Shown here: positions 28,466 to 37,742 of the stretch, piece by piece
How the letters are laid out: every line of letters starts with the position of its first letter
Position numbering within the stretch: position 1 is the stretch's first letter
Source: Sphingorhabdus sp. Alg239-R122
Lineage (GTDB): Bacteria > Pseudomonadota > Alphaproteobacteria > Sphingomonadales > Sphingomonadaceae
DNA length: 64,000 bases
Assembly (NCBI RefSeq): GCF_900537065.1
Contig: NZ_UNRC01000008.1
Coordinates: forward strand, 22,406-86,405
Direction: 5' to 3'
Notes under the pieces: model-generated
Database searches by the model: none
What the model was told of the DNA's origin: nothing
Seen by the model: the letters and a program-made list of their open reading frames with translations, nothing else
Translations under genes and position numbers: made by a program

Positions 28466-29419
28466 ATGGACGTAAAAACCATCACGCAGGCCGCGCAACA
28501 TACAGGTCAATTGGCATCGCCCGATTATGTCGCGGCGGACTGGCGCGATTTTTATGCGCTGACCAAGCCGCGTGTCATGTCTCTGGTGATTTTTACCGCC
28601 CTGTGCGGCCTTTTGGCTGCGCCGGGTGATATCCATCCGGTGATCGGATTTACAGCGATATTGTGCATTGCCCTTGGTGCGGGTGGTTCTGCCGCACTGA
28701 ACCAGTGGTATGAAGCGGATATTGACGCGGGTATGAAGCGTACGTCGCAGCGGCCATTGCCAGCGGGCCGTATGCAGCGACAGTCAGCTTTGCATTTCGG
28801 CATTGGCCTATCGGCGCTTTCGGTGTTCATCATGGGTGTGGCGGTCAACTGGCTAAGCGCCGCGATCCTTGCATTCTCGATCTTCTTTTATGCGGTGGTC
28901 TATACCATGTGGCTCAAGCCCAATACGCCGCAGAATATTGTGATTGGCGGTGCTGCGGGTGCTTTCCCACCCGTTATCGGCTGGGCGGCGGTCATGAATG
29001 AGGTGACATTGTTGCCGATATTGCTGTTTGCATTGATCTTTATCTGGACGCCGCCACATTTCTGGGCACTCGCGCTGTTTATGAAATCCGATTATGCGAA
29101 GGTCGGTATTCCGATGATGCCGGTTGTTGCGGGTGAAAGGGCGACGCGCCGCCAGATATTCTGGTATTCGCTGGTTTTGCTAGCTGTAGCAGCTGCTCCG
29201 TTCTTTCTGGGCCTTACAGGTTGGGTTTACGGATTGCCCGCCATCGCCCTGTCGCTGGTTTTCCTGATGCTTGCTGCGAAAGTCGGTTTACGGCAGGAAA
29301 GTGACCCGGCTCAGATGAAACCGGAAAAACAGCTTTTCGCTTTCTCGATTTTATACCTGTTCGTAATTTTCACCGTACTAGTCGCGGATCGGCTAGTGGC
29401 CGCAGGAGTATTGGCATGA
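28466..29419 (+). CDS. ctaB: protoheme IX farnesyltransferase
   Basis: The 317-residue UbiA-family prenyltransferase shows [20 protein letters not shown] and RPLPAGRM, the Asp-rich and Arg motif that binds farnesyl diphosphate, and multiple transmembrane helices. It converts heme B to heme O, the precursor of heme A for ctaD. Its substrate comes from IspA-type enzymes. Its stop overlaps the next small gene by ATGA. Confidence 0.96.
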   Translation: MDVKTITQAAQHTGQLASPDYVAADWRDFYALTKPRVMSLVIFTALCGLLAAPGDIHPVIGFTAILCIALGAGGSAALNQWYEADIDAGMKRTSQRPLPAGRMQRQSALHFGIGLSALSVFIMGVAVNWLSAAILAFSIFFYAVVYTMWLKPNTPQNIVIGGAAGAFPPVIGWAAVMNEVTLLPILLFALIFIWTPPHFWALALFMKSDYAKVGIPMMPVVAGERATRRQIFWYSLVLLAVAAAPFFLGLTGWVYGLPAIALSLVFLMLAAKVGLRQESDPAQMKPEKQLFAFSILYLFVIFTVLVADRLVAAGVLA

Positions 29420-29574
29420 CCGACGAACCGCAGCAGCCCGATTATAATGACCCTGAAACGCTTAAAAAGTTGCGTGCACGGCAGAGTTCGCGTGCGAAAG
29501 TCATGGGCCTGGGCCTTGTTGCGCTGGTTATCCTGTTTTACCTTATCACTGTTGTGAAAATCGGGATGACATAA
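29416..29574 (+). CDS. 52-residue CoxF-like membrane protein
   Basis: This short gene encodes [20 protein letters not shown] followed by a basic stretch and one membrane segment ([19 protein letters not shown]). It overlaps ctaB (ATGA) and ctaG (TAATG), so it is translated as part of the oxidase-assembly operon. Small one-helix proteins (CoxF/CcoH-like) occur at this position in many alphaproteobacterial cox clusters; their role in assembly is not settled. Confidence 0.85.
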   Translation: MTDEPQQPDYNDPETLKKLRARQSSRAKVMGLGLVALVILFYLITVVKIGMT

Positions 29575-30149
29575 TGACTGAGGCGACCGGCACATCTCAG
29601 ATACAGTCACGCAATACCCGCGTAGGCCTAATCGCTGCTGCAATTGGCCTGGCGATGTTGGCGCTCGGCTATGCGGCCGTGCCGCTTTATGAGATTTTCT
29701 GCCGCGTGACCGGTTATGGGGGCACCACACAAGTGGCGAATGCCGCACAGGCAGAAACAGTGCAGGTGGCATCCTCTACCATGTCAGTACGTTTCGATTC
29801 CAATGTATCCAGCGCGCTGCCCTGGGATTTTGAGCCCGAAACGGTGACTGATAAAGTCAGCATAGGCGCGCGCGATATGGCGATCTTTATTGCCAAAAAC
29901 CGCAGCGATAAACCAATTACTGGTACGGCGACATTCAATGTAACGCCGGTCTCGGCAGGCAAGTATTTCAACAAGGTTCAGTGCTTTTGCTTTACTGAGC
30001 AGACATTGCAGCCGGGGCAGATGGCCCGCATGCCGGTGCTCTATTATGTGGATCCTGCGATATTGGAAGATCCCGATACGCAGGATATCAAGGAAATTAC
30101 ACTCAGCTATACCTTTTATCCGGTGGACCCGGACAAAAAGGGAAGCTAA
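29574..30149 (+). CDS. ctaG: cytochrome c oxidase assembly protein CtaG/Cox11
   Basis: The 191-residue protein has one N-terminal membrane helix (VGLIAAAIGLAMLALGYAAV), the conserved VPLYEIFCRVTGYGGTTQ and the copper-binding VQCFCFTEQTLQPGQ. Cox11 delivers copper to the CuB site of subunit I. Its ATG overlaps the stop of the 52-residue gene. Confidence 0.96.
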   Translation: MTEATGTSQIQSRNTRVGLIAAAIGLAMLALGYAAVPLYEIFCRVTGYGGTTQVANAAQAETVQVASSTMSVRFDSNVSSALPWDFEPETVTDKVSIGARDMAIFIAKNRSDKPITGTATFNVTPVSAGKYFNKVQCFCFTEQTLQPGQMARMPVLYYVDPAILEDPDTQDIKEITLSYTFYPVDPDKKGS

Positions 30150-30187
30150 AGACAGACAATAATCTGAAGGACTGTGGGGAATAAAAC

Positions 30188-31060
30188 ATGGCCGGAACCA
30201 AAAATCACGATTATCATATTTTGCCGCCAAGCATCTGGCCGTTTATCGGTTCGTTTTCCGTGCTGGTCATGGCGATGGGCGGTATCCGCTGGATGCATGA
30301 AATGGCATTTGGCGGCTGGATTTTCTTTGCCGGTCTCGCAGGGGTTCTGTTCACGTTCTATAGCTGGTGGTCTGATGTGATCAACGAAGCGCATTCTGGC
30401 GATCATACACCTGTCGTACAATTGCACCTGCGCTATGGCATGATCCTGTTTATTGCCTCTGAAGTCATGTTTTTTGTAGGCTGGTTCTGGGCCTATTTCG
30501 ACTTTTCGCTTTTCCCTGTTCCGCTGGAACTGGCGGGCGAAGGCAAGGAACTAATCGCTACGAACATGACTGGGCAGGAAGGCGCGTCGTCGCTCCTGCA
30601 ATGGCCGCCCAAGGGCTTGGAAGTGCTCAACGCATTTGAACTTCCGCTTCTTAATACTCTGATCCTGCTGTGTTCGGGCACGACGGTGACATGGGCGCAT
30701 CACTCGCTCATCAATGGCAATCGCGATGGCCTGATAAAGGGACTGTGGCTGACCATCATCCTCGGTATCATCTTCTCCGCCGTACAGGCTTATGAATACA
30801 GCGTTGCGCCATTCCCGTTTGCCGGCATCAATTACAGCTCGGCATTCTACATGGCGACCGGCTTTCACGGCTTCCACGTTCTGGTCGGCACGATCTTCCT
30901 GATTGTCTGCCTAGTCCGCGCCTATAAGGGGCACTTCACCCCGAAACAGCATTTCGGTTTTGAAGCGGCGGCATGGTATTGGCATTTCGTTGATGTCGTG
31001 TGGCTGTTCCTCTTCGCTGCCATCTATGTATGGGGCGGCTGGGGCGCGCCGGTACATTAA
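30188..31060 (+). CDS. ctaE: cytochrome c oxidase subunit III
   Basis: The 290-residue seven-helix protein begins MAGTKNHDYHILPPSIWPFI and includes EVMFFVGWFWAYFDFSLFP, TVTWAHHSLI, ATGFHGFHVLVGTIFL and EAAAWYWHFVDVVWLFLF, the conserved signature. Subunit III stabilises the oxidase and supports proton uptake. It lies 38 bases after ctaG. Confidence 0.97.
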   Translation: MAGTKNHDYHILPPSIWPFIGSFSVLVMAMGGIRWMHEMAFGGWIFFAGLAGVLFTFYSWWSDVINEAHSGDHTPVVQLHLRYGMILFIASEVMFFVGWFWAYFDFSLFPVPLELAGEGKELIATNMTGQEGASSLLQWPPKGLEVLNAFELPLLNTLILLCSGTTVTWAHHSLINGNRDGLIKGLWLTIILGIIFSAVQAYEYSVAPFPFAGINYSSAFYMATGFHGFHVLVGTIFLIVCLVRAYKGHFTPKQHFGFEAAAWYWHFVDVVWLFLFAAIYVWGGWGAPVH

Positions 31061-31061
31061 C

Positions 31062-31469
31062 TTGCCGGACGATATACCACCATCACCAAGGGGGCAGCCG
31101 GATACTCTCCAGGCTGCCCTTTTTGGTCTCTGCCCTGAATGCGGGCAGAAAACACTGTTTCGCAGCTTTACCGGCTTTGCTGATACATGCCGTGCCTGCG
31201 GCCTTGACTATCACGGTTACAACGTGGGTGATGGACCTGCAGCGTTTCTGACACTGATTATCGGCGCGGTGATATGCGCGTTGGCGCTCACGCTGGAAGT
31301 AACTGCCAATCCGCCATTTTGGGTGCATGCCCTACTATGGACACCGCTAACAGCTGCGGCTGTATTCGGCGCGTTGCGCGTTTCAAAAGGCGCATTGCTG
31401 GTGCTGGAGCATAAGAATCAGGCACATGAGGGGCAGCTTGCTGATAATGGCGAGGATGAACCCGAATGA
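31062..31469 (+). CDS. DUF983 membrane protein with zinc ribbon
   Basis: The protein likely starts at a TTG one base after the ctaE stop (LPDDIPPSPRGQ) and has 135 residues. It contains LFGLCPECGQKTLF and DTCRACGLDYHGYNVGDGPA, a four-Cys zinc-binding pattern typical of DUF983, followed by two transmembrane helices. DUF983 genes commonly accompany cytochrome oxidase genes in alphaproteobacteria, so a role in oxidase assembly is likely but unproven. It overlaps SURF1 by ATGA. Confidence 0.85.
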   Translation: MPDDIPPSPRGQPDTLQAALFGLCPECGQKTLFRSFTGFADTCRACGLDYHGYNVGDGPAAFLTLIIGAVICALALTLEVTANPPFWVHALLWTPLTAAAVFGALRVSKGALLVLEHKNQAHEGQLADNGEDEPE

Positions 31470-32053
31470 AACGCATTCCGGTATTCGCGACTCTTGTCGT
31501 TATGGCAGCGGTGGCGATAATGATCTATTTGGGTATCTGGCAATTACAGCGAGCACAGTGGAAAAATGATCTGCTCGTCGAATATGCCGCCGCCGAAGGC
31601 AAATCAGTGGTGAAATGGCCCGTGCGCCCGGACCCTGAAAATCTACCGCTTTTCAGGCGGTCCAGTCTTGACTGCGGACAGGTTACTGGGTGGCGTAGCA
31701 GCAGCGGACGCAGCCGCAACAACACCGCTGGCTATGCGCATATTGCGACGTGCAATCTTGCAGGCGACGAAAACGCGACGGCGCAGGTTGTGATCGGTTG
31801 GTCCAAATCGCCCAAAAGTCCGGACTGGAACGGCGGCAGGGTAGAGGGCATTATCGGCCCCGACAGCAAGCATATGCTGCGGCTGGTTTCCGGCACGCCT
31901 GCTGATGGTTTCCGTTCCAATGCGTCACCTTCGCTGGAAAATATACCCAATAACCATATGGCTTATGCCTGGCAGTGGTTTTTCTTCGCCTTCATTGCTG
32001 CTTTGATCTACGTGCTGGCGCTTGTCAAAAGGGCAAAAGAAGACAGTGGATAA
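31466..32053 (+). CDS. SURF1-like cytochrome oxidase assembly protein
   Basis: The 195-residue protein has an N-terminal helix with the SURF1 signature LGIWQLQRAQWKNDLL and a C-terminal helix preceded by NNHMAYAWQWFFFAFIAALI, the second SURF1 signature. The periplasmic part between is short and carries two Cys. SURF1 proteins help heme A insertion into subunit I. The protein is shorter than mitochondrial SURF1, as in other sphingomonads. Confidence 0.9.
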   Translation: MKRIPVFATLVVMAAVAIMIYLGIWQLQRAQWKNDLLVEYAAAEGKSVVKWPVRPDPENLPLFRRSSLDCGQVTGWRSSSGRSRNNTAGYAHIATCNLAGDENATAQVVIGWSKSPKSPDWNGGRVEGIIGPDSKHMLRLVSGTPADGFRSNASPSLENIPNNHMAYAWQWFFFAFIAALIYVLALVKRAKEDSG

Positions 32054-32096
32054 GCTAGGTCTTGCGCGCCGCTTTACCCCACTCTAGGAAAACACA

Positions 32097-33500
32097 ATGG
32101 AATATATCAGCACCCGTGGGCAGGCAGATCCGCTTGATTTTGAAAATGTGACATTGGCAGGGCTCGCTGGCGATGGCGGCCTGTTTGTACCGCGCGTTTG
32201 GCCAAAATTCAGTGAAACCGAAATTTCTGATATGGCGGGACTGTCCTATGTTGAGGTCGCGGTGCGCGTGATGACGCCATTTGTCGGTAATAGTCTGGAT
32301 GAGGGTGAACTGCGTGAACTATGCACACAGGCTTATGGCCGTTTCGCACATGCCGCAGTCACGCCACTTGTACAGCTTGACCAGCAGTACTGGCTGATGG
32401 AGCTGTTCCATGGGCCGACGCTGGCGTTCAAGGATGTGGCGTTGCAACTGCTCGGCCTGATGTTTGAAAAGTTTCTGGGTCGGCGCGACACGCACCTGAC
32501 GGTTGTTGGGGCGACGTCGGGCGATACCGGTTCGGCGGCAATTGACGCGCTCGCGGGCCGGGAAAAGGTTGATATTTTCATGCTGCACCCCGATGGCCGC
32601 ATATCCGATGTACAACGGCGCCAGATGACGACAGTGCTGTCGCCCAATGTTTATAATATCGCGATAGACGGTAGTTTTGACGATGCACAGACGATGGTGA
32701 AGCGCATGTTCAGTGATCCAAATTTTTCGGGCAAGTTCAATGTTTCTGCCGTCAATTCGATCAACTGGGCGCGGCTGATGGCGCAGATTGTCTATTATTT
32801 CGTGACGGCGCTGCAACTGGGCGCACCAAAACGGAAAGTCGCGTTTTCCGTGCCGACCGGTAACTTCGGTGATGTATTTGCCGGCTATGTTGCGGCGCAG
32901 ATGGGATTGCCGATTGAGAAACTGATCGTGGCGACCAATGTGAATGATATTTTGCACCGCGCATTATCCACCGGCGATTATTCGGCGGGCAATGTGACTG
33001 CCACGCCCGCACCTTCTATGGACATCCAGGTCAGTTCCAATTTTGAACGTCTGCTGTTTGATCTGGAGGGCCGCGACGGGGGCAGGACGCTGACGCGGAT
33101 GCAGAATTTTGAAAATGACCGCGCCATGACACTGGATGAAGATATGCTGACCGGGTTGCGTGGGCTTTTTGTGAGTGCCAGAGTCGACAATGAAGGCATG
33201 GCAGGGGCAATGCGCTGGGCATATGAGGAAAGCCGTGAAATTATCGATCCGCACACCGCCATCGGTCTGCAGGCAGCGCGTGTCAGCGGGATTGATGCTG
33301 CGACGCCGATTGTTACGCTGGCGACAGCACATCCGGCAAAATTTCCCGATGCGGTTGAACGTGCCACGGGTAATCGGCCCATGTTGCCGAGCCGGGTTGG
33401 CGACCTGTTCGAACGCAAGGAAGATTACGCCAAGTTATCCTGTGATTATGATGCAGTGACGGCTTATATTGGTGAAAGGGCGACAGCACGCCATGGCTGA
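32097..33500 (+). CDS. thrC: threonine synthase
   Basis: The 467-residue PLP enzyme starts MEYISTRGQADPLDFENVTL and has HGPTLAFKDVALQLLG with the PLP Lys, TSGDTGSAAIDAL for phosphate binding, and VPTGNFGDVFAGY. It converts O-phosphohomoserine to threonine. It is the first gene of an overlapping run with the methyltransferase, folB and the reductase. Confidence 0.97.
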   Translation: MEYISTRGQADPLDFENVTLAGLAGDGGLFVPRVWPKFSETEISDMAGLSYVEVAVRVMTPFVGNSLDEGELRELCTQAYGRFAHAAVTPLVQLDQQYWLMELFHGPTLAFKDVALQLLGLMFEKFLGRRDTHLTVVGATSGDTGSAAIDALAGREKVDIFMLHPDGRISDVQRRQMTTVLSPNVYNIAIDGSFDDAQTMVKRMFSDPNFSGKFNVSAVNSINWARLMAQIVYYFVTALQLGAPKRKVAFSVPTGNFGDVFAGYVAAQMGLPIEKLIVATNVNDILHRALSTGDYSAGNVTATPAPSMDIQVSSNFERLLFDLEGRDGGRTLTRMQNFENDRAMTLDEDMLTGLRGLFVSARVDNEGMAGAMRWAYEESREIIDPHTAIGLQAARVSGIDAATPIVTLATAHPAKFPDAVERATGNRPMLPSRVGDLFERKEDYAKLSCDYDAVTAYIGERATARHG

Positions 33501-34380
33501 ACTAATCCGCGACATGATTATTATGGAAAGTAGTCCGCGTGATGATTACAGGCTGCTCGACAGTGGGCATGGCCGAAAGCTGGAGCAATACGGCCGCTAT
33601 CGCTTTATCCGACCTGAGGCGCAAGCACTCTGGGCACCGCAGTCGGATGACTGGCAGGCGGATGGAGAGTTTGTCCCGGCATCGGATGAAGATGGCGGCG
33701 GGCGCTGGCATTTTAAGGGTCAGGTTCCCAGCGAAGGTTGGCCGCTTGCATGGAATGATGAGGTGCATTTTACGGCGCAATGCACACCGTTCCGGCATCT
33801 GGGCTTTTTCCCTGATATGGACCCCGTTTGGCGCTGGATGCGCGGTCGGTTGGAAGGCGTGGGCACGCCCGAAGCGATGAATCTTTTCGGTTATACGGGC
33901 GTTGGTACATTGGCATTGGCGGCGCAGGGTGTGAAAATGGTGCATGTCGATGCATCCAAGAAATCGGTGGCTGCAGCGCGGCAGAATGCGGCGCTGTCGG
34001 GAATGGAAGATTATCCGGTGCGCTGGATAATCGACGATGCCGCGAAATTTACCGCGCGCGAAGTCCGCCGTGGACGACGCTATGATGGCATATTGCTCGA
34101 CCCGCCCAAATATGGGCGAGGACCCGATGGTGAAGTGTGGCGGCTGGAGGAGAAACTCCCTGGCCTGATCGCCGATTGCCGGCAGATACTCGATGACAGG
34201 TCGCGTTTCCTGTTCCTTACTGTCTATGCCGTGCGCATGTCGGCGCTCGCGCTGGGCGAGTTGCTAAGCGAGCAATTTGCCGGGCTGCCGGGTAAAATCG
34301 AAATGGGCGAGCTTGCCGTGCGCGAAGAAAGTTCGAGCCGGCTGCTGCCGACTGCGATATTTGCACGCTGGTCGCAATAG
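33493..34380 (+). CDS. class I SAM-dependent rRNA-type methyltransferase
   Basis: The start at 33493 (MAELIRDMIIMESSPRDDYR) overlaps the thrC stop and gives 295 residues. The AdoMet fold shows EAMNLFGYTGVGTLALAAQG (motif I), VDASKKSVAAARQNA and GILLDPPKYGRGPDGEVW, the DPPK active-site motif. The pattern resembles RlmI/RlmK-like enzymes that methylate rRNA cytosines or guanines, without an obvious PUA domain at the N-terminus. The exact target is unknown. Confidence 0.85.
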   Translation: MAELIRDMIIMESSPRDDYRLLDSGHGRKLEQYGRYRFIRPEAQALWAPQSDDWQADGEFVPASDEDGGGRWHFKGQVPSEGWPLAWNDEVHFTAQCTPFRHLGFFPDMDPVWRWMRGRLEGVGTPEAMNLFGYTGVGTLALAAQGVKMVHVDASKKSVAAARQNAALSGMEDYPVRWIIDDAAKFTAREVRRGRRYDGILLDPPKYGRGPDGEVWRLEEKLPGLIADCRQILDDRSRFLFLTVYAVRMSALALGELLSEQFAGLPGKIEMGELAVREESSSRLLPTAIFARWSQ

Positions 34381-34395
34381 GGTAGGGATGCAGAT

Positions 34396-34779
34396 ATGAT
34401 GGATAAAAAGCCTGACAGCCTGACTCTGGAAGTCGCAGATCTTGATGTTAATGTTCTGACCGGCATTTATTCGGAAGAGACAAAGCTCGCCCAGCCATTA
34501 CGCATCACCATTCGCGCCGATCTGGAAATGGCGGATCATTATTCTCCCGAAACACCACTTTCTGCGTCCAAAAACTATATGGACCTGAAAGATGCCGTGA
34601 TGGAGACACTGCCAAAAGACGTGCATTTCACGTTGATTGAGGCGGTGGCTGAACATGTTATCGAAACACTGTTCACACAGGACAGGCGCGTGCTGGCCGT
34701 TGAGGTCAAAATCGTGAAACTCGCCATTGCAGAAAATGGTGAATCGATTGGAATCACGATGTGGCGGTCACGGCCATGA
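34396..34779 (+). CDS. folB: dihydroneopterin aldolase
   Basis: The 127-residue protein shows LDVNVLTGIYSEETKLAQPL, the T-fold start of FolB, then ASKNYMDLKDAV and FTLIEAVAEHVIETLF with the active-site Glu, and a C-terminal VKIVKLA. It cleaves dihydroneopterin in folate synthesis. It overlaps the following reductase (ATGA), pointing to a shared pterin pathway. The first Met is one of two (MMDKK). Confidence 0.88.
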   Translation: MMDKKPDSLTLEVADLDVNVLTGIYSEETKLAQPLRITIRADLEMADHYSPETPLSASKNYMDLKDAVMETLPKDVHFTLIEAVAEHVIETLFTQDRRVLAVEVKIVKLAIAENGESIGITMWRSRP

Positions 34780-35537
34780 GCGCACGGTTGGCGCTGGTTA
34801 CGGGCGGATGCCGGCGAGTGGGAGCTGCTATCGCCGCACGTCTTGCGCGCGATGGCTGGTCATTGGCGCTGCACGGCCATAGCGATGCCGAGCCCGAAGA
34901 TGCGCTGGCGGAAACACTCGCTGCACAGGACACGAACTGGCACGGCTTTGTTGCTGATCTGGCCGTGCCCGATACCTGCGCTGACCTTATCTCCGATGTG
35001 ACGGCGTATTTTCGGCGCGCGCCTGATCTGCTCGTCAATAACGCATCGCTTTTTACCTATGACGATGCGGATAGCCTGACAGCCGAAAATATGGCGGCGC
35101 ATTTTGCAGTGAATATGCAGGCGCCGGTGCTGTTGACGCAAAAGCTGGTAGCGCTGTCACAAAGCGATAGTGTGCCGTGTATCGTCAATATCGTCGATCA
35201 GCGGGTACGCAACCCGAATGGTGACCAGCTGTCCTATACGCTTTCAAAACAGGCGCTCGCAGAGTCGATACGAACGTTGGCTGTGTCATATGGCGCAAGA
35301 GCGCGGATTAACGGTGTCGCGCCGGGGCTCACATTGCCTACGGACGAATATGACGGTGCGCAAATGGCCGCGCTGGCAGGCAAGATGCCACTGGAGCGCC
35401 TGCCCGTACCCGATGACATCGCTGATGCTGTGCTGTACTTGGCCGAAGCGAAAGCGGTGACGGGTGAGATTATATTTGTCGATGGCGGAGCGCACCTGAC
35501 CCATTTCGCGCGGGACTTTGTCTTTCTTGGTAAATAA
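34776..35537 (+). CDS. short-chain reductase, FolM/pteridine-reductase-like
   Basis: The start overlaps folB (ATGA) and gives 253 residues. LVTGGCRRVGAAIAARLARD is the NADPH-binding loop with Arg residues typical of pteridine reductases, LVNNASLFTYDD follows, and the catalytic Tyr and Lys lie in LSYTLSKQALAES. The C-terminus ends GEIIFVDGGAHLTH, near the usual substrate region. Position after folB suggests reduction of dihydromonapterin or folate (FolM/PTR1 type). Function by context. Confidence 0.75.
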   Translation: MSARLALVTGGCRRVGAAIAARLARDGWSLALHGHSDAEPEDALAETLAAQDTNWHGFVADLAVPDTCADLISDVTAYFRRAPDLLVNNASLFTYDDADSLTAENMAAHFAVNMQAPVLLTQKLVALSQSDSVPCIVNIVDQRVRNPNGDQLSYTLSKQALAESIRTLAVSYGARARINGVAPGLTLPTDEYDGAQMAALAGKMPLERLPVPDDIADAVLYLAEAKAVTGEIIFVDGGAHLTHFARDFVFLGK

Positions 35538-35551
35538 ACTCCCGTTTTTCG

Positions 35552-35576
35552 GGAACGATTCTGCAAAATGACTGTT
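35552..35576 (+). promoter_or_regulatory. near-match EcfG-type promoter before the fasciclin gene
   Basis: GGAAC at 35552-35556 and TGTT at 35573-35576 are separated by 16 bases: one mismatch from GGAAC-N16-CGTT. The site lies 41 bases before the start of the fasciclin lipoprotein. A small CCCG/CGGG hairpin after the reductase gene overlaps it. Confidence 0.35.
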
Positions 35577-35616
35577 ACCCTTTCAGGAACTCCCCAATTC
35601 CGAAAGAAGGATCAAA

Positions 35617-36195
35617 ATGAATAAGACTGTACAGTTTGTGGTTGCCGGATCTGTAGCGGCTTTGCTGGCCGCATGTGGAACGTCAGAGACTACAACCACC
35701 GAAAGTGACGCTGTTGCCGAGGATGTGATGCCGGTAGACGATACTGCCACTGGAACATCGTTGGTGGATGTCGCACAAGGTAATCCCGATTTTTCCACAC
35801 TGGTCCAGGCCATGACGGCAGCTGGGCTAGGTGAAACACTGTCCGGAGAGGACGAGTTTACGATGTTTGCTCCGAACAACGCGGCTTTTGACAAGGTCGG
35901 GTCAGAAGCATTGACCGAACTCATGAAAGAGGAGAATAGAGACAAGCTGACCGGTATCCTGAATTACCATGTCATTCCCGGCAGAATGAAAGCGGCTGAC
36001 CTCATCAAGATGATCGAGGATGGCGGCGGCAGGGCGAGCATGACAACCGTGCAGGGCGGTGATATCGGAGTCTCGCTGGACAGTGACAGGGTGACGCTGA
36101 GAGGCGCGGATGGCGCTATATCAACCGTCATCCTGACCGATGTGGATGCATCCAACGGCGTGATCCACGCCATTGACACTGTGGTCATGCCATAA
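35617..36195 (+). CDS. fasciclin-domain lipoprotein
   Basis: The 192-residue protein has a lipoprotein signal (ALLAAC, lipid Cys), a Thr/Asp-rich linker and one fasciclin (FAS1) domain: DFSTLVQAMTAAGLGETLSG, FTMFAPNNAAFDKVG, LNYHVIPGRM and NGVIHAIDTVVMP. FAS1 domains mediate adhesion and protein contacts at cell surfaces. AGGAT-like bases precede the ATG. It is monocistronic and ends at a strong terminator. Confidence 0.93.
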   Translation: MNKTVQFVVAGSVAALLAACGTSETTTTESDAVAEDVMPVDDTATGTSLVDVAQGNPDFSTLVQAMTAAGLGETLSGEDEFTMFAPNNAAFDKVGSEALTELMKEENRDKLTGILNYHVIPGRMKAADLIKMIEDGGGRASMTTVQGGDIGVSLDSDRVTLRGADGAISTVILTDVDASNGVIHAIDTVVMP

Positions 36196-36226
36196 TCCTT
36201 GCTTTCCCATACTGGGTTGCAACGAA

Positions 36227-36257
36227 AAAAGGCCTCGCTCTCATGGCGAGGCCTTTT
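36227..36257. terminator. bidirectional terminator after the fasciclin gene
   Basis: Arms 36227-36238 and 36246-36257 make a perfect 12-bp stem (AAAAGGCCTCGC and complement) with a 7-base loop and A and T runs on both sides. It separates this gene from the convergent oxygenase. Confidence 0.92.
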
Positions 36258-36274
36258 CTGTTTGAAGAAGTGGC

Positions 36275-37201
36275 CTATTTCAACCCGATTTCGCGGAGCC
36301 TCTCCTGCAAATAATCATCAGCAAGGATCGGTTCGGGATAGCGGTTTGGATTACCCTCGCTGATTGTGCCAGGTAGCGTTGCTATCGGGAAGTCTGAACG
36401 CAGGTGCAGGAAAAACGGCATAGAATAACGACTGTGCTGTGCGCGTTCGCTGGACGGGTTAATGACACGGTGCGTGGTGGATGGCAGCACATGGTTGGTC
36501 AGCCGCTGCAGCATATCACCCACGTTGATAACCAACGCACCTTCAGGCGGATTAGCAGGAATCCATTTGCCTTCACGGGTGAGGAGCTGCAATCCGGCTT
36601 CCTCCGCGCCCAGTAGCAAGGTGATGAGATTGATATCTTCATGTGCACCTGCACGGATGGCACCAGGCTCTGCATCTTTGATCGGTGGATAGTGGAGCAG
36701 GCGCATCACGCTGTTGCCATCCTCCACGCCTTTTTCGAACCAGTCGTCTTCCAGCCCCAGGTACACGGCAATACGCGACAGGATGATATTCCCGACCCGG
36801 TCAAATTCGGCGAATAGCGGAGCGAATGTCTCACGGAACCCTTCAGGGTGAGGTGGCCAGACATTGGGTGGCATACTGTCGGAAAGCGGGTGTCCTTCAG
36901 GTAGTTCGCGTCCGACATGCCAAAATTCCTTCAAGTCATGCTTGTCGGCATCCTTGGCGATTTCAGTGCCAAAAGCGGTATAGCCGCGCGCGCCGCCGCT
37001 GCCTTCGATTAGATACTGGCGTTTTTCCTCTTCGGGCAGGTCAAAAAATTCACGTGTCTTTTCCCATGCCTGCGTTACCAGGCTGGCATCAAGCCCGTGA
37101 TCGCGCACAAGGGCAAAACCGAAGTTCTGGAAGCTCTGGCCGATTTCCTGTGAAAACTTTGCTGGATTATCGGCAAGCGATAGGACGGGAAGTTCTTTCA
37201 T
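36275..37201 (-). CDS. isopenicillin-N-synthase-like 2OG-Fe(II) oxygenase
   Basis: The 308-residue protein has the N-terminal DIOX-like part (PVLSLADNPAKFSQEIGQSF) and the jelly-roll with the HxD motif (RAGAHEDINLITLL), the distal His in STTHRVINP and the Arg/Ser pair in RAQHSRYSMPFF. The iron and 2-oxoglutarate ligands are intact. The family is large in substrates, and no penicillin genes are nearby. It faces the EVE gene across a 124-base gap. Confidence 0.9.
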   Translation of the reverse strand: MKELPVLSLADNPAKFSQEIGQSFQNFGFALVRDHGLDASLVTQAWEKTREFFDLPEEEKRQYLIEGSGGARGYTAFGTEIAKDADKHDLKEFWHVGRELPEGHPLSDSMPPNVWPPHPEGFRETFAPLFAEFDRVGNIILSRIAVYLGLEDDWFEKGVEDGNSVMRLLHYPPIKDAEPGAIRAGAHEDINLITLLLGAEEAGLQLLTREGKWIPANPPEGALVINVGDMLQRLTNHVLPSTTHRVINPSSERAQHSRYSMPFFLHLRSDFPIATLPGTISEGNPNRYPEPILADDYLQERLREIGLK

Positions 37202-37325
37202 CTTTAATCTCTTTATTATGTCGTTTACGCTGTCTCTATAGCGACGGTAGAACAGATTTGCACTAGAGTGAACGCTGATTAATTATCAGGGTTCGGCAGC
37301 ACATTATATGATGGAGATCAAATTC

Positions 37326-37736
37326 ATGGCGAAATCCTATTGGCTTATCAAATCTGAACCCGATGCTTATAGCTGGGACGACCTTATTGCGGAAAAAGAA
37401 GGGACATGGGACGGTGTGAAAAATGCCCAGGCTTCAAATAACTTAAAAGCCATGAAGAATGGCGATGAGGCGTTTTTCTACCATTCACGCCAGGGGTTGG
37501 AGATAGTCGGCATTGCCGAAGTGACCGAAGAGCATTTCCCTGACCCCTTTGACGATACAGGCCGCTGGGTCGCGGTAAAAGTCAAACCGGTAGGTAAGCT
37601 GGATAACCCAGTATCGCTCAAGGCCATGAAGCAAAATCCTGGACTGAAAGACCTTGCAATAATCCGGCAGTCCCGACTGTCCGTCGCGCCAGTATCAAAG
37701 GCTGAGTGGGATGAAATTATGGATATGGCCAGATAG
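37326..37736 (+). CDS. EVE-domain protein
   Basis: The ATG at 37326, preceded by GGAGATC, opens a 136-residue protein with the EVE pattern: YWLIKSEPDAYSWDDL, WDGVKNAQASNNLKAMKNGD, AFFYHSRQGLEIVGIAEV and WVAVKVKPVGKL. EVE domains have PUA-like folds that bind modified bases in DNA or RNA; in some contexts they are joined to restriction systems. Here the gene stands alone in core sequence and is probably a housekeeping copy. Confidence 0.93.
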   Translation: MAKSYWLIKSEPDAYSWDDLIAEKEGTWDGVKNAQASNNLKAMKNGDEAFFYHSRQGLEIVGIAEVTEEHFPDPFDDTGRWVAVKVKPVGKLDNPVSLKAMKQNPGLKDLAIIRQSRLSVAPVSKAEWDEIMDMAR

Positions 37737-37742
37737 GTTCCA

